Assembly (NCBI RefSeq): GCF_943181405.1
Contig: NZ_CALPBY010000001.1
Span: forward strand, 434,001 to 498,000
Length of the DNA: 64,000 bases
Direction of reading: 5' to 3'
Source: Cellulosimicrobium sp. Marseille-Q4280
GTDB lineage: Bacteria; Actinomycetota; Actinomycetes; Actinomycetales; Cellulomonadaceae
The notes below the pieces were generated by a model that saw only the letters and a program-made list of their open reading frames with translations, made no database searches and was not told where the DNA came from. Positions 9,545-17,709 of the stretch are shown here, piece after piece. Both the position numbers and the translations under genes were made by a program. How positions within the stretch are numbered: position 1 is the stretch's first letter; every line of letters starts with the position of its first letter.

Positions 9545-10279
9545 GTGGACCTCTCGACCCGCGCCGTCGTCACGGCCTGCCTCGCGGCGGGCATCGCCGT
9601 CGCCGCCTTCTTCGGCCCCGTGCCGCTCGCGGCGGCTGCCGCTGCCCTCGCGCTCGTCGTCGCGATCGGCTGGCCGCGGCTCCTCGACATCCCGGTCCAC
9701 GGCGGCACCCGCATCGTCATCGCGGTCGCCGGGGTCGGGGCCGTCGCCGCGACGGTGGCCACCCAGGGCGAGCCCGCGCTGCGACACCTCCCGGTGGTCC
9801 TCGCGCTGTCCGTCGTGCTCGCGTTCGTCGCGGAGCTGCTCCGGCGCGACGGGCGTCCGCGCCTCGTCGAGTCCCTCATCGGCACGGTGAGCGGGATCGT
9901 CGTCGCGGTGTCGTGCGCGGGATGGATCGCGACGGGACGCACCGACGCCGGCGCGTCGCTCGTCGTGACGTGCGCGGTGGCGCTCGCCGTCGCGTCCGCC
10001 GTGTCCGCGCTCCCGCTCGGCGGGTGGACGATCGCGGGTCTCACGCTCGCCCTCGCCGTCGTGGCCGGTGGTGCGGTCGGGTTCGTCATGCCGGACCTCG
10101 ACCTGATCGACGGCGTCTGGTCCGGGGTCGTCGCCGGGCTGCTCGTCGCGTCGCTGCACGCCCTGTTCGACCAGCTGCCCGAGCTGCGGGGCCGATGGGG
10201 CGCGTTCTCGGCGACCGCGCTGCCGGTCGCCGTGGGCGGGACGCTGATCTTCGTGGTGGGCCGGGTGATCGTCGGATGA
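9545..10279 (+). CDS. Multi-pass membrane protein of unknown function
   Basis: 244 aa, almost entirely hydrophobic. About seven membrane segments are visible, separated by short loops such as LLRRDGRPRLVES and the acidic MPDLDLIDG. There is no signal for an enzyme or a known transporter. GTG at 9545 is the first start after an in-frame stop at 9536. Its stop overlaps the ATG of the thioredoxin-like gene (ATGA at 10276-10279), so the two are translated together. Unidentified family. The conserved position beside glnR and a thioredoxin suggests it belongs to that neighbourhood rather than being horizontally gained. Confidence 0.75.
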   Translation: MDLSTRAVVTACLAAGIAVAAFFGPVPLAAAAAALALVVAIGWPRLLDIPVHGGTRIVIAVAGVGAVAATVATQGEPALRHLPVVLALSVVLAFVAELLRRDGRPRLVESLIGTVSGIVVAVSCAGWIATGRTDAGASLVVTCAVALAVASAVSALPLGGWTIAGLTLALAVVAGGAVGFVMPDLDLIDGVWSGVVAGLLVASLHALFDQLPELRGRWGAFSATALPVAVGGTLIFVVGRVIVG

Positions 10280-10773
10280 CCGGAGGGCTCGGGGTGCCGG
10301 CGCTCGCGCTCCTCGGCGTCCTGCTCGTCCCCGTCGGGCTCGGCGTGTGGTGGCAGCGGCGCCAGGGCGTGGTCCGGACCGGTGCCCGACGCCGCGTGCC
10401 CGGCACGCGTGCCGCCCGGGTCGGCGGGGCCGACGAGGGAGACGCCCCGTTCGACTGGGCGGCGCACGGAGTGGACCTGGGCGCCCGCCGGACCTTCCTC
10501 CAGCTCTCCGCCGCGGTGTGCGCGCCGTGCCGGTCGACGGCGCGCGTGCTCGCGGAGGTGGCGGGGAGCCACGACGGGGTGCTGCATCGCGAGCTGGACG
10601 TGGACGACCACCTCGACCTCGTGCTCGCGTTCGGCATACTGCGCACCCCGACCGTCCTCGTCCTCGACGCGGACGGACGGGAGACGGCCCGCGCGAGCGG
10701 CGCGATGAACCGTCGCCAGGCGATCACGGCGCTGGCGGCCGGGGATCCGACGCCGGTCGCCCGCACGGGCTGA
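10276..10773 (+). CDS. Membrane-anchored thioredoxin-like protein
   Basis: 165 aa with an N-terminal transmembrane helix (residues 5-23, LGVPALALLGVLLVPVG), a basic stretch, then a thioredoxin fold. The redox motif CAPC lies in LSAAVCAPCRST (about residues 80-83), and the cis-Pro is in LRTPTVLVLDADGRE. CAPC in place of CGPC resembles mycobacterial ThiX-type proteins encoded next to glnR. Start ATG overlaps the previous stop. The anchor predicts that the domain faces the outside or lies at the membrane, acting on thiols of exported proteins or on the adjacent DUF4395 protein. Confidence 0.85.
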   Translation: MTGGLGVPALALLGVLLVPVGLGVWWQRRQGVVRTGARRRVPGTRAARVGGADEGDAPFDWAAHGVDLGARRTFLQLSAAVCAPCRSTARVLAEVAGSHDGVLHRELDVDDHLDLVLAFGILRTPTVLVLDADGRETARASGAMNRRQAITALAAGDPTPVARTG

Positions 10774-10869
10774 GCACCCCCGGTCCCGGCCCCGGGCCCC
10801 ACGAACGACCCGGAACCCCGTGAACGACCCGACATCGGCGGCACACCGCCGGACCCCGAGGAGACCTCG

Positions 10870-11355
10870 ATGACCGAACCCGTCGAGCCACCGGCGTCGC
10901 GCGAGCGAGCCGGCGCACCCGGTATCGACCCGCGCGGTCCCCGCGCCGCTGCGGGCATCACGGCGCTGCTGCTCGCGGTGACGATCCTCCTGTGGACGTC
11001 GACGGCGGCGCTGGTCCTCCTGGCCGTCGTGGCCGCGAGCTTCGCGGTCGGGGCCGTCGCGGGCGCGCAGCGGACGTGGCAGGCGTGGGTCTACCGCGTC
11101 GTCGTGCTGCCGCGCATCGGTCCGACGGACGAGCGCGAGGACCCGGCGCCGCCGCGCTTCGCCCAGCTGGTGGGGTTCGTCATCACCGCGGTGGGCGTCG
11201 TCCTCGGTCTGGTGGGCGTGCTCCCCGCCGTGCCTCTCGCCGCGGCCCTCGCGCTCGCCGCGGCCGTGCTCAACGCGGCGTTCGGCCTGTGCCTCGGGTG
11301 CGAGGCGTACCTGCTGCTGCGCCGGCTCCGCGCGGGCTCGGCCCCGGCGCGCTGA
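10870..11355 (+). CDS. DUF4395 family membrane protein
   Basis: 161 aa with four hydrophobic segments. A cytoplasmic N-terminus carries GIDPRGPRAAAGITALLLAV (the family pattern P-R-x-x-A). The central loop is VVLPRIGPTDEREDPAPPRFAQ with the typical P-R-x-x-Q, and the last helix ends in FGLCLGCEAYLLLRRL. That Cys-x-x-Cys (CLGC) in the membrane is characteristic of DUF4395. GAGGAGA precedes the ATG. DUF4395 genes are usually next to thioredoxin or sulfurtransferase genes, as here, so a thiol/sulfur-redox partnership with the CAPC protein is likely. Confidence 0.85.
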   Translation: MTEPVEPPASRERAGAPGIDPRGPRAAAGITALLLAVTILLWTSTAALVLLAVVAASFAVGAVAGAQRTWQAWVYRVVVLPRIGPTDEREDPAPPRFAQLVGFVITAVGVVLGLVGVLPAVPLAAALALAAAVLNAAFGLCLGCEAYLLLRRLRAGSAPAR

Positions 11356-11376
11356 CCTTCGGACCTGCCGCCGGGA

Positions 11377-11775
11377 TCAGTACACGAGCGCCTGGGCGCC
11401 GTCGCGCAGGGCCTCCTCGACGAAGACCGCGGCGCCGGCGATGCGCACGCCCGGCAGGACGTCGTCGGGTGTGATGCCGCGGCGCGCCGCGCACTGCGTG
11501 CACACCGTGAGCGTCCCGGCGGCGAGGATCGCCTCGAGGAGGTCGGGCAGCGGCGCCGCGTGCTCGAGCTCGAGCTCGGCGGCGCGGCCCGGGAGACCGA
11601 ACCATGCGGCCTCGCCCGTGAGCCACACGCTCACCTCGACACCCGCGGCGACGGCCGCCGCGGCGACGGTGAACGCCTGGTTGACGGCCTCGGGGCGGTC
11701 GAGTCCCGAGGTGGCCTTGACGACGAGCGAGCGGGCGGGTGCGGCGGACGGGCCCGCCGGGTGCACGGAGGTCAC
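11377..11775 (-). CDS. DsrE/DsrF-like small sulfur-relay protein
   Basis: About 132 aa. The pattern of beta strands with V-V-K-A-T-S-G-L-D-R-P-E-A-V-N-Q-A-F at the N-terminus, WLTGEAAWF in the middle and VCTQCAARRGI later is that of the DsrE fold. The C-x-x-C (CTQC) is the likely thiol site. The start is uncertain: GTG at 11775 (used here, clean homologous beginning VTSVHPA) or GTG at 11820 (147 aa). It converges with the DUF4395 gene only 21 bases away. The neighbourhood of thioredoxin-like, DUF4395 and DsrE points to a shared sulfur or thiol task. Confidence 0.8.
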   Translation of the reverse strand: MTSVHPAGPSAAPARSLVVKATSGLDRPEAVNQAFTVAAAAVAAGVEVSVWLTGEAAWFGLPGRAAELELEHAAPLPDLLEAILAAGTLTVCTQCAARRGITPDDVLPGVRIAGAAVFVEEALRDGAQALVY

Positions 11776-11867
11776 CCGGCCGAGCGTAGCGGGCGCCTCC
11801 TCCGGCGTGACCGGCGGCACGGTGCCGGGCGGCCGTCCGTGCGGGGACGGCTTGTAGGATCGGGCCC

Positions 11868-11981
11868 ATGAGCCCGCACACTCTCGAGCTGATCTTCCTC
11901 GGCCTGCTCATCGCGGCCACCGTGACCATCACGTGGTTCGCCGGGTACGTCGTCTACAAGCTCTTCAAGGGTCAGCGCTGA
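11868..11981 (+). CDS. Single-pass small membrane protein (37 aa)
   Basis: ATG at 11868 opens a 37-codon frame: MSPHTLELIFL, then a hydrophobic helix through LGLLIAATVTITWFAGYVVY, ending with the basic KLFKGQR. Codon third-position GC matches the neighbours. It lies between the divergent DsrE-like gene and the nitrobindin-like gene, 49 bases ahead of the latter. A single helix with a positively charged C-terminal end predicts an N-out, C-in topology. Function unknown. Confidence 0.65.
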   Translation: MSPHTLELIFLGLLIAATVTITWFAGYVVYKLFKGQR

Positions 11982-12030
11982 CCTCCCCGCCGACCCGGTC
12001 CTGACGTCCCGACCCCGGAGGTAGTCGCTC

Positions 12031-12627
12031 ATGCCGTTCGAGTTCCCGGAAGGGCTCGCGCCCGAGGTGTACCCGCTCGCGTGGCTCGTGGGCCGCTGGC
12101 GCGGCGAGGGCGTCATCAAGTACCCGGGCGTCGACGAGACGCCCTTCGTGCAGGACCTCGTCTTCGACCACGACGGCGGTCCGTACCTGCGCTACGAGTC
12201 GACGCTGCGCGTCCTCGAGACCGAGGTGCCGTCGACCGTCCCCGGCGAGGGGGAGTGGCCGGAGCGCGACCCGGAGGCGCTCGACGCCGCGGTCGCCGAC
12301 TCGACGGTGTGGTCCACGGAGACCGGCTACTGGCGCGTGTCGACGGACCGCCCCGAGGGTCTCGAGGACGACCGGCACCCGCTCGAGGTGCTCCTCGCCG
12401 ACCCGGCGGGTCGCGTCGCGGTGTACCTCGGCGCGGTGGGCAACGGGCGCGTCGACCTCGCGAGCGACCTCATCGCGCGCACCGGGACCGCCGCCGAGAT
12501 CGCGGCGTCCAAGCGGCTGTTCGGCCTCGTCGAGGGCCAGCTCCTGTGGGTCTGGGAATTGGCGGCCTTCGGTGAGCCGTTGCAGTCGTACGCGTCCGCG
12601 AAGCTGGACCGCCGTCCGGCGGTCTGA
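12031..12627 (+). CDS. Nitrobindin-like / FABP-fold protein (DUF1794), heme His replaced
   Basis: 198 aa beta-barrel protein. The family motif G-x-W-x-G-x-G is present (GRWRGEG, near residues 28-34), as are the repeated strands W-S-T-E-T-G-Y-W-R and HPLEVLLADPAGRV. In true nitrobindins a His in the last strand (the P-L-Q-P-H-L region) holds the heme iron. Here the matching segment reads EPLQSYASAKL, so the His position is Tyr187. The mycobacterial homologue beside glnR (Rv0813c) also lacks this His, as I recall. It is therefore probably a ligand-binding barrel of the ferric nitrobindin-like subgroup without ordinary heme binding. Confidence 0.88.
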   Translation: MPFEFPEGLAPEVYPLAWLVGRWRGEGVIKYPGVDETPFVQDLVFDHDGGPYLRYESTLRVLETEVPSTVPGEGEWPERDPEALDAAVADSTVWSTETGYWRVSTDRPEGLEDDRHPLEVLLADPAGRVAVYLGAVGNGRVDLASDLIARTGTAAEIAASKRLFGLVEGQLLWVWELAAFGEPLQSYASAKLDRRPAV

Positions 12628-12684
12628 CCGTCGGCGGGCCCGCACGGCCCCACCGGGCTGCGGGCGACGACCAAGGAGGACCCT

Positions 12685-13827
12685 GTGACCACCGGCTACA
12701 CCAGCCCTCTGCTCTCCCGGCACGGCGCCGTCGAGGCGTCCGGCCCCGACGCGGGCGTCGCCTGGCACTACGGCGACCCCACCGGGGAGCAGCGCGCGCT
12801 GCAGACCGGGGGGGCCGTCGTCGACCAGTCGCACCTCGGTGTCGTCCGCGTCGCGGGACCGGACCGCCTCTCGTGGCTGCACTCGATCACGTCGCAGGAC
12901 CTCACGAGCCTGGCCCCGCGCACGTCGACGGAGCTCCTCGTCCTGTCGCCGCAGGGCCACGTCGAGCACGCCGCGGCCGTCGTCGACGACGGCGAGGCGA
13001 CGTGGCTCGTCACCGAGCGCTCGCACGCGCCCGGCCTCGCGGCCTGGCTCGACCGCATGAAGTTCATGCTGCGCGTCGAGATCGCCGACGTCACGGACGA
13101 GTACGCCGCGCTGGGTGAGCCCGTCGACGCCGAGGGCGTCGAGGGCGAGCCCGTCACGTGGCGCGACCCGTGGCCGCACGTCACGGGCGGCGGCACGCGC
13201 TACGGACCGCCGGAGGCCGAGCACCCCGGCAGCGAGCGCCCGTGGCGCCTCGTCCTCGTCCCGCGCCCCGACCTGGAGGACGCCGTCGCCGCGCGCGAGG
13301 CCGCCGGGTGGCGGCTCGTGGGGACGTGGGCGAGCGAGGCGCTGCGCGTCGAGGCGTGGCGGCCGCGGCTCGCGACGGAGGTCGACCACCGGTCCATCCC
13401 GCACGAGACGGACTGGCTGCGCACCTCCGTGCACCTGCACAAGGGCTGCTACCGCGGGCAGGAGTCGATCGCGCGCGTGCACAACCTCGGCCGCCCGCCG
13501 CGCCGGCTCGTCATGCTGCACCTCGACGGCTCGGGCCACCTGCTGCCCGTCGCCGGCGCGGAGGTCACGCTCGACGGCCGCGCCGTCGGCGCCGTGACGT
13601 CGGTCGCGCGGCACCACGAGCTCGGCCCGGTCGCGCTCGCCGTCCTCAAGCGCAGCGTCCCGGACGACGCCGTCCTGCTCGTCGAGTGCGACGGCGGGGC
13701 GATCACCGCGGCGCAGGAGATCGTCGTCCCGGGCGAGGGCGTCTCGGTCGACCGGCCGGGGCCGCGCGGCCCCGTGACCCGGGGCCTCACGCCGCGTGGC
13801 GAGGGCGCGCCGTCGAGCATGCTGTGA
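12685..13827 (+). CDS. ygfZ: YgfZ/GcvT-type folate-binding protein
   Basis: 380 aa beginning at GTG 12685 behind AAGGAGGA. The N-terminal GcvT-like domain contains VVDQSHLGVVRVAGPDRLSW and a loop TSQDLTSL. The diagnostic YgfZ signature K-G-C-Y-x-G-Q-E is exact (HKGCYRGQESIAR, about residues 253-260). A C-terminal beta domain completes the family length. YgfZ proteins use folate and a conserved Cys to help repair or assemble some Fe-S enzymes. The nitrobindin-like and YgfZ genes are also neighbours near glnR in mycobacteria (Rv0811c region), so this is old synteny. Confidence 0.93.
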   Translation: MTTGYTSPLLSRHGAVEASGPDAGVAWHYGDPTGEQRALQTGGAVVDQSHLGVVRVAGPDRLSWLHSITSQDLTSLAPRTSTELLVLSPQGHVEHAAAVVDDGEATWLVTERSHAPGLAAWLDRMKFMLRVEIADVTDEYAALGEPVDAEGVEGEPVTWRDPWPHVTGGGTRYGPPEAEHPGSERPWRLVLVPRPDLEDAVAAREAAGWRLVGTWASEALRVEAWRPRLATEVDHRSIPHETDWLRTSVHLHKGCYRGQESIARVHNLGRPPRRLVMLHLDGSGHLLPVAGAEVTLDGRAVGAVTSVARHHELGPVALAVLKRSVPDDAVLLVECDGGAITAAQEIVVPGEGVSVDRPGPRGPVTRGLTPRGEGAPSSML

Positions 13828-13857
13828 CCCCGGACGCGCCATGACCCCGGAGGCCCT

Positions 13858-15006
13858 GTGACGCCGGACCCGTCGCGGGAGGCCGACGACCGTCCGGGCG
13901 CCGTCGACCTGGCGCGGACGGCGTGGCGCCGGCTCCTGCTCCGTGCGCGCGTACGCCAGGGGGCGTCCCGCGTCCGGGTCGCGTTCTGGCCGATCCTCCA
14001 GGCGGCGGCCGCAGCGGGTGTCGCGTTCGGCATCGCGCGGTACGGGCTCGGTCACACCGCGCCGTTCTTCGCGCCCGTCGCGGCCTGGATCTGCCTCGGG
14101 TTCAGCCAGGACCGCCAGCTCCGGCGCGTCCTCGAGGTCGCCGTGGGCGTCGCGATCGGGGTGGGTCTGGGCGACCTCGTCGTGCACGTCATCGGGTCCG
14201 GCTGGTGGCAGGTCGCGGTCGTCCTCGCCGTGTCGGCGCTCGCCGCCCGCTTCATCGACCGCGGCGCGATGCTCACGACGCAGGCCGGCGTGCAGGCGAT
14301 CGTCATCGTCGGCCTGCCGGCCGCGCAGGCCGGCGGGCCGCTCGGCCGCTGGACGGACGCCCTCGTGGGAGGCGGGGTCGCGCTCGCCGTCGCGGCGCTC
14401 ACCCCGGGTGACCCGCGGCGTCGGCCCCGGCTCCTGGGTGCGGAGGCGACGACGGAGCTCGCCCAGGTGCTCGACGTCCTGACGCGCGGGCTGCGCAGCC
14501 GTGACCGGGCCGACCTCGAGGCCGCGTTGGTGCGGGGCCGGGCGTCGGAGGGTGCGCTCGAGGAGTGGCAGTCGGCGGCGAAGTCGGCGCGCGAGCTCGC
14601 GCGCGTCAGCGCCGCCGGCCGGCGGCACCGCGACGAGCTCGGGGACCACGAGCGCCAGTCCGTGCTCGTCGACCGCGCGATGCGCAGCGTGCGCGTCCTC
14701 GCGCGGCGTGCGCTGCCTGTCGCGACCGGGTCGGACGAGCACGACCTCGCACCGGTCGCCGACCTCGTGGCCCGCTTCGCCGCGGGGACCCGCGTGCTGG
14801 CGGAGGCGATCGGCGCGGGCCGTGATCCCGCGGTGGCACGCGAGGTGCTCGTGGAGGTCGCCCGGACCGCGGACCCGCACGCCGTCGGGGAGGGGGACTG
14901 GCAGATCCAGTCGCTCGTCATGCTCCTGCGCTCGCCGCTCGTGGACGTGCTCGAGGCGTCCGGCGCGACGCCCGAGCAGGCGCGGACGGCACTGCCGGAG
15001 CTCTGA
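13858..15006 (+). CDS. FUSC-family (aromatic acid exporter-like) membrane protein
   Basis: 382 aa. The N-terminal half has about five membrane segments after an amphipathic R-rich leader. These include FWPILQAAAAAGVAFGIA, HTAPFFAPVAAWICLGFSQ and AVGVAIGVGLGDLVV, which fit the pattern of FUSC/ArAE permeases. The C-terminal half is a soluble helical domain (residues 190-380) with many Arg/Glu residues. GTG at 13858 is preceded by CGGAGG. An earlier ATG at 13841 stops after six codons. It follows ygfZ by 30 bases and is probably co-transcribed. Substrate unknown. Confidence 0.82.
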   Translation: MTPDPSREADDRPGAVDLARTAWRRLLLRARVRQGASRVRVAFWPILQAAAAAGVAFGIARYGLGHTAPFFAPVAAWICLGFSQDRQLRRVLEVAVGVAIGVGLGDLVVHVIGSGWWQVAVVLAVSALAARFIDRGAMLTTQAGVQAIVIVGLPAAQAGGPLGRWTDALVGGGVALAVAALTPGDPRRRPRLLGAEATTELAQVLDVLTRGLRSRDRADLEAALVRGRASEGALEEWQSAAKSARELARVSAAGRRHRDELGDHERQSVLVDRAMRSVRVLARRALPVATGSDEHDLAPVADLVARFAAGTRVLAEAIGAGRDPAVAREVLVEVARTADPHAVGEGDWQIQSLVMLLRSPLVDVLEASGATPEQARTALPEL

Positions 15007-15075
15007 CCCGCCGTGGGGACGGACCGGACGATCTTCACCCTGCACCGGGTGCCTCGCGGACGGTACGGTCGGGGG

Positions 15076-15387
15076 ATGGAGGTCCCCGTCAGCGCGCTGC
15101 GCGCCGAGCTCAAGTCGTGGATCGAGCGGGCCCGGTCGGGGGAGGAGATCGTCGTCACGGAGCGTGGCGTCCCGGTGGCGCGGCTCACGGGCGTCGCCAC
15201 GGCGGACCTCGTGACCGAGCTGACGCGCGACGGCGTCCTCAGCCCGCCGTCGACGGAGCGTCCGGTGCACGCCGTGACCGCGCCCGACGACGTGCCGTCG
15301 GCCCGGCCGGTCGGAGCGCCGGCCGCAGCGGCGCGGGGCACACGTCCGACCGGCGTCGCGGCGCTCGTGCGGCGCATCAGGCGCTGA
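15076..15387 (+). CDS. Phd/YefM-type antitoxin
   Basis: 103 aa from ATG 15076. The first 45 residues, MEVPVSALRAELKSWIERAR then GEEIVVTERGVPVARLTGV, match the DNA-binding Phd/YefM fold. The rest is a proline/alanine-rich tail ending VRRIRR that would wrap the toxin. A longer frame from 15013 has no family support upstream. TACGGT lies 10 bases before the ATG, so the message may be nearly leaderless. The toxin gene follows after 5 bases, as is normal for type II modules. Confidence 0.85.
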   Translation: MEVPVSALRAELKSWIERARSGEEIVVTERGVPVARLTGVATADLVTELTRDGVLSPPSTERPVHAVTAPDDVPSARPVGAPAAAARGTRPTGVAALVRRIRR

Positions 15388-15392
15388 CCGCC

Positions 15393-15812
15393 GTGGCCCT
15401 CGTCTACTTCGACGCGAGCGCGCTCGTGAAGCTCTGCGTGCCCGAGCCGGGCTCGGTCCTCGCGAGCCGTCTGTGGAACCGTGCGGACGTCGTCGTGACC
15501 AGTCGGCTGACCGACACCGAGCTGCGCTCCGTGCTCGCTGCCGGCCTCCGGGCCGGCGCGCTCGGGGCGGGCGGCCACGCGGACGCGCTGGGCACCTGGG
15601 AGTCGCTGTGGCCCGCGCTGCACGTCGTCGAGGTCTCGAGCGACGTCGCGGCCCGCGCCGCGTCGCTGGTCGGGAACGCCTCGCTGCGCACCCACGACGC
15701 CGTGCACGTCGCGAGCGCCCTCACCGTCGCGCACGACGACGCGCTCGTGGCGGCCTGGGACCCGTTCGTGGCCTCCGCGGCGCGGGGCCAAGGACTGCGC
15801 GTCGTGCCGTGA
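15393..15812 (+). CDS. vapC: VapC-type PIN-domain toxin
   Basis: 139 aa from GTG 15393. All acidic PIN residues are in place: Asp in YFDASALVKL, Glu in TDTELRSVLA, Asp in THDAVHVASAL and a final Asp in AAWDPFV. PIN toxins of this kind are Mg-dependent ribonucleases held in check by the partner antitoxin upstream. The five-base gap supports co-translation. The pair sits between metabolic genes with normal base composition and no mobile-element remains. Confidence 0.9.
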   Translation: MALVYFDASALVKLCVPEPGSVLASRLWNRADVVVTSRLTDTELRSVLAAGLRAGALGAGGHADALGTWESLWPALHVVEVSSDVAARAASLVGNASLRTHDAVHVASALTVAHDDALVAAWDPFVASAARGQGLRVVP

Positions 15813-15884
15813 GCAGTCACGTGAGCAGCCGCATGGGCCGGCGCACGGTGCCGCTGCGGCCGACCAGACCGTAGGCTCGTCGTC

Positions 15885-16226
15885 GTGACCGGAATCGTCG
15901 GATCCCTCCAGTGGATCGTCTACCTGCTCCTCACCCTCCTGGTGTTCGGGGTCCAGCTGTTCGCCCTGATCGACGCGGTGCGGCGGCCCGCGAGCGCCTT
16001 CACCGCCGAGGGCAAGCTGACGAAGCCGATCTGGCTCGCGATCCTCGGCGTCGCCGCGCTCCTCGGCTTCCTCTCGCTGCCGTTCGGCGGTCCGAACCTC
16101 GGGTTCTTCGGGCTCATCGCCGTCGTCGCGGCGATCGTGTACCTCGTCGACGTGCGCCCCCGTCTGCAGCCGTACGGCAACGGCCGCCGCGGTGGGCAGG
16201 GTGGCGGGCGCCCGAACGGGTGGTGA
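15885..16226 (+). CDS. DUF2516 family membrane protein
   Basis: 113 aa with three hydrophobic segments. The start MTGIVGSLQWIVYLLLTLLV is followed by F-A-L-I-D-A-V-R-R-P-A-S-A-F-x-A-x-G-K-L-T-K, the family signature linking helices 1 and 2. The C-terminus is a Gly/Arg-rich cytoplasmic tail. Its TGA overlaps the GTG of the asparaginase gene (GTGA at 16223), so it heads a three-gene coupled operon (DUF2516, asparaginase, dtd). Confidence 0.88.
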   Translation: MTGIVGSLQWIVYLLLTLLVFGVQLFALIDAVRRPASAFTAEGKLTKPIWLAILGVAALLGFLSLPFGGPNLGFFGLIAVVAAIVYLVDVRPRLQPYGNGRRGGQGGGRPNGW

Positions 16227-17257
16227 CGGGCGTGCCGGGGACCGTGACGAGCACGGCGGACGTGGCGCGCGGCGCGGTGCCGCTCGCGGAGGTCGTGCGC
16301 GGTGACCTCGTGGAGTCCGTGCACCTGGGGCACCTCGTGCTGCTCGGCGGCGCGCACGACGCCGAGCCGGACCTCGTGCTCGGCGACGCGGACGCCGTGA
16401 TCTGGCCGCGGTCGAGCGTCAAGCCGTTCCAGGCCGTCGCGATGCTGCGCCACGGGCTCGCGCTGCCGCCGCGCCTCCTCGCGCTCGCGGCGGCGAGCCA
16501 CGACGGCGAGCCGGAGCACGTCGCGGGCGTGCGCGAGATCCTCGCCGGCGTCGGTCTCGACGAGTCGGCCCTGCGCAACACCCCTGACATGCCGCTGCAC
16601 GCGCCCGCGGCGTTCGCGTGGCAGGTCGAGCACGGCGGGCCGTCGTCGGTGACGCAGAACTGCTCGGGCAAGCACGCGGCGATGCTCGCGACGTGCGTCG
16701 CGGCGGGCTGGGACACGCGGACGTACCTCGAGGCGGACCACCCGCTGCAGGTCGCGGTGCGCGAGGTCGTCGGCGAGCTGACCGGCGTCCCGGTCGACCA
16801 CGCGACCGTCGACGGCTGCGGCGCCCCGCTGTTCTCGACGACGGTGCGCGGCCTCGCGCGCGGGTTCGGACGGCTCGGCGGGGCTCCCGCGCACGAGCCG
16901 GGTTCGGCGGAGGCCGAGGTCGCGCGGGCCATGTCCGCGTTCCCCGAGATGGTCGCCGGACCGCACCGCGACGCGACGCGCGCGATGCGAGCCGTCCCGG
17001 GTCTCGTCGCGAAGGACGGCGCCGACGGCGTGTACGGGGCGGGGCTGCCCGACGGCCGCGCGCTCGCGTTCAAGGTGCTCGACGGCGCGGCGCGACCCCG
17101 GCCCGCGGTGCTCGCCGCGGCGCTGCGTCGTCTCGGTGCGCCGGCCGTGCCCGGTGCGGACGCCGCCGCGCTCGACGCGCTGGGTGACGTGACCGTGCTC
17201 GGCGGCGGCCGACCGTTCGGTGCCGTGCGCGCGGTCGGGATCGAGGAGTCGTCGTGA
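16223..17257 (+). CDS. L-asparaginase II family protein (Rhizobium AnsA type)
   Basis: 344 aa with the motifs of the asparaginase_II family, which is unrelated to E. coli AnsB: SSVKPFQA near residue 65, the central [10 protein letters not shown], then [11 protein letters not shown]. The Ser-x-x-Lys and the Cys-containing motifs are the proposed active-site parts, and in this class C-S-G-K binds zinc and substrate. The start is GTG at 16223 overlapping the preceding stop. GTG at 16232 is possible. The gene ends in a GTGA overlap with dtd. It probably releases ammonia from asparagine. A GlnR link is plausible but no site was identified. Confidence 0.9.
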   Translation: MTGVPGTVTSTADVARGAVPLAEVVRGDLVESVHLGHLVLLGGAHDAEPDLVLGDADAVIWPRSSVKPFQAVAMLRHGLALPPRLLALAAASHDGEPEHVAGVREILAGVGLDESALRNTPDMPLHAPAAFAWQVEHGGPSSVTQNCSGKHAAMLATCVAAGWDTRTYLEADHPLQVAVREVVGELTGVPVDHATVDGCGAPLFSTTVRGLARGFGRLGGAPAHEPGSAEAEVARAMSAFPEMVAGPHRDATRAMRAVPGLVAKDGADGVYGAGLPDGRALAFKVLDGAARPRPAVLAAALRRLGAPAVPGADAAALDALGDVTVLGGGRPFGAVRAVGIEESS

Positions 17258-17703
17258 GGGCCGTGCTGCAGCGCGCGACGCGCGCGAGCGTCACCGTGGT
17301 GCGCGACGACGGGACGCGCGACGTCGTCGGGGCGATCGACCGGCCGGGGATCGTCGCGCTCGTCGGGGCCACCCACGACGACGGCCCCACGCAGGTCGAG
17401 ACCGTGGCCCGCAAGATCGCCGACCTGCGCATCCTCGACGGCGAGCAGTCCGTGCTCGATACGGGCGCGCCGGTCCTCGTCGTCAGCCAGTTCACGCTCT
17501 ACGCCGACGTGCGCAAGGGACGACGGCCGTCGTGGAACGGTGCCGCACCCGGCGACGTCGCGCGCCCGCTCGTCGACGCGGTCGTCGAGGCGCTGCGGGC
17601 GCGCGGCGTCGAGGTCGCGACGGGCGAGTTCGGCGCGCACATGGAGGTCGAGCTCGTCAACGACGGCCCGGTGACGATCCTCGTCGACACCGGGACGGCC
17701 TGA
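17254..17703 (+). CDS. dtd: D-aminoacyl-tRNA deacylase
   Basis: 149 aa, the usual size. Diagnostic blocks are the N-terminal [15 protein letters not shown], the active-site S-Q-F-T-L-Y-A-D ([18 protein letters not shown]), and the C-terminal [11 protein letters not shown] carrying the cross-subunit G-P motif. It removes D-amino acids and glycine wrongly attached to tRNA. GTG start overlaps the asparaginase stop by four bases. It converges on corA with only six bases between the two stops and no clear terminator there. Confidence 0.96.
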   Translation: MRAVLQRATRASVTVVRDDGTRDVVGAIDRPGIVALVGATHDDGPTQVETVARKIADLRILDGEQSVLDTGAPVLVVSQFTLYADVRKGRRPSWNGAAPGDVARPLVDAVVEALRARGVEVATGEFGAHMEVELVNDGPVTILVDTGTA

Positions 17704-17709
17704 CCGCCG

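Noticed and set aside
11965-15270. A 1101-codon open frame on the minus strand
   Set aside because: It is antisense to the nitrobindin-like, ygfZ and FUSC genes, is Arg/Asp-rich without motifs, and arises from stop-poor high-GC DNA.
15076-15812. Toxin-antitoxin pair as mark of a mobile island
   Set aside because: No integrase, transposase, tRNA target or composition change around it; the flanking genes are ordinary.
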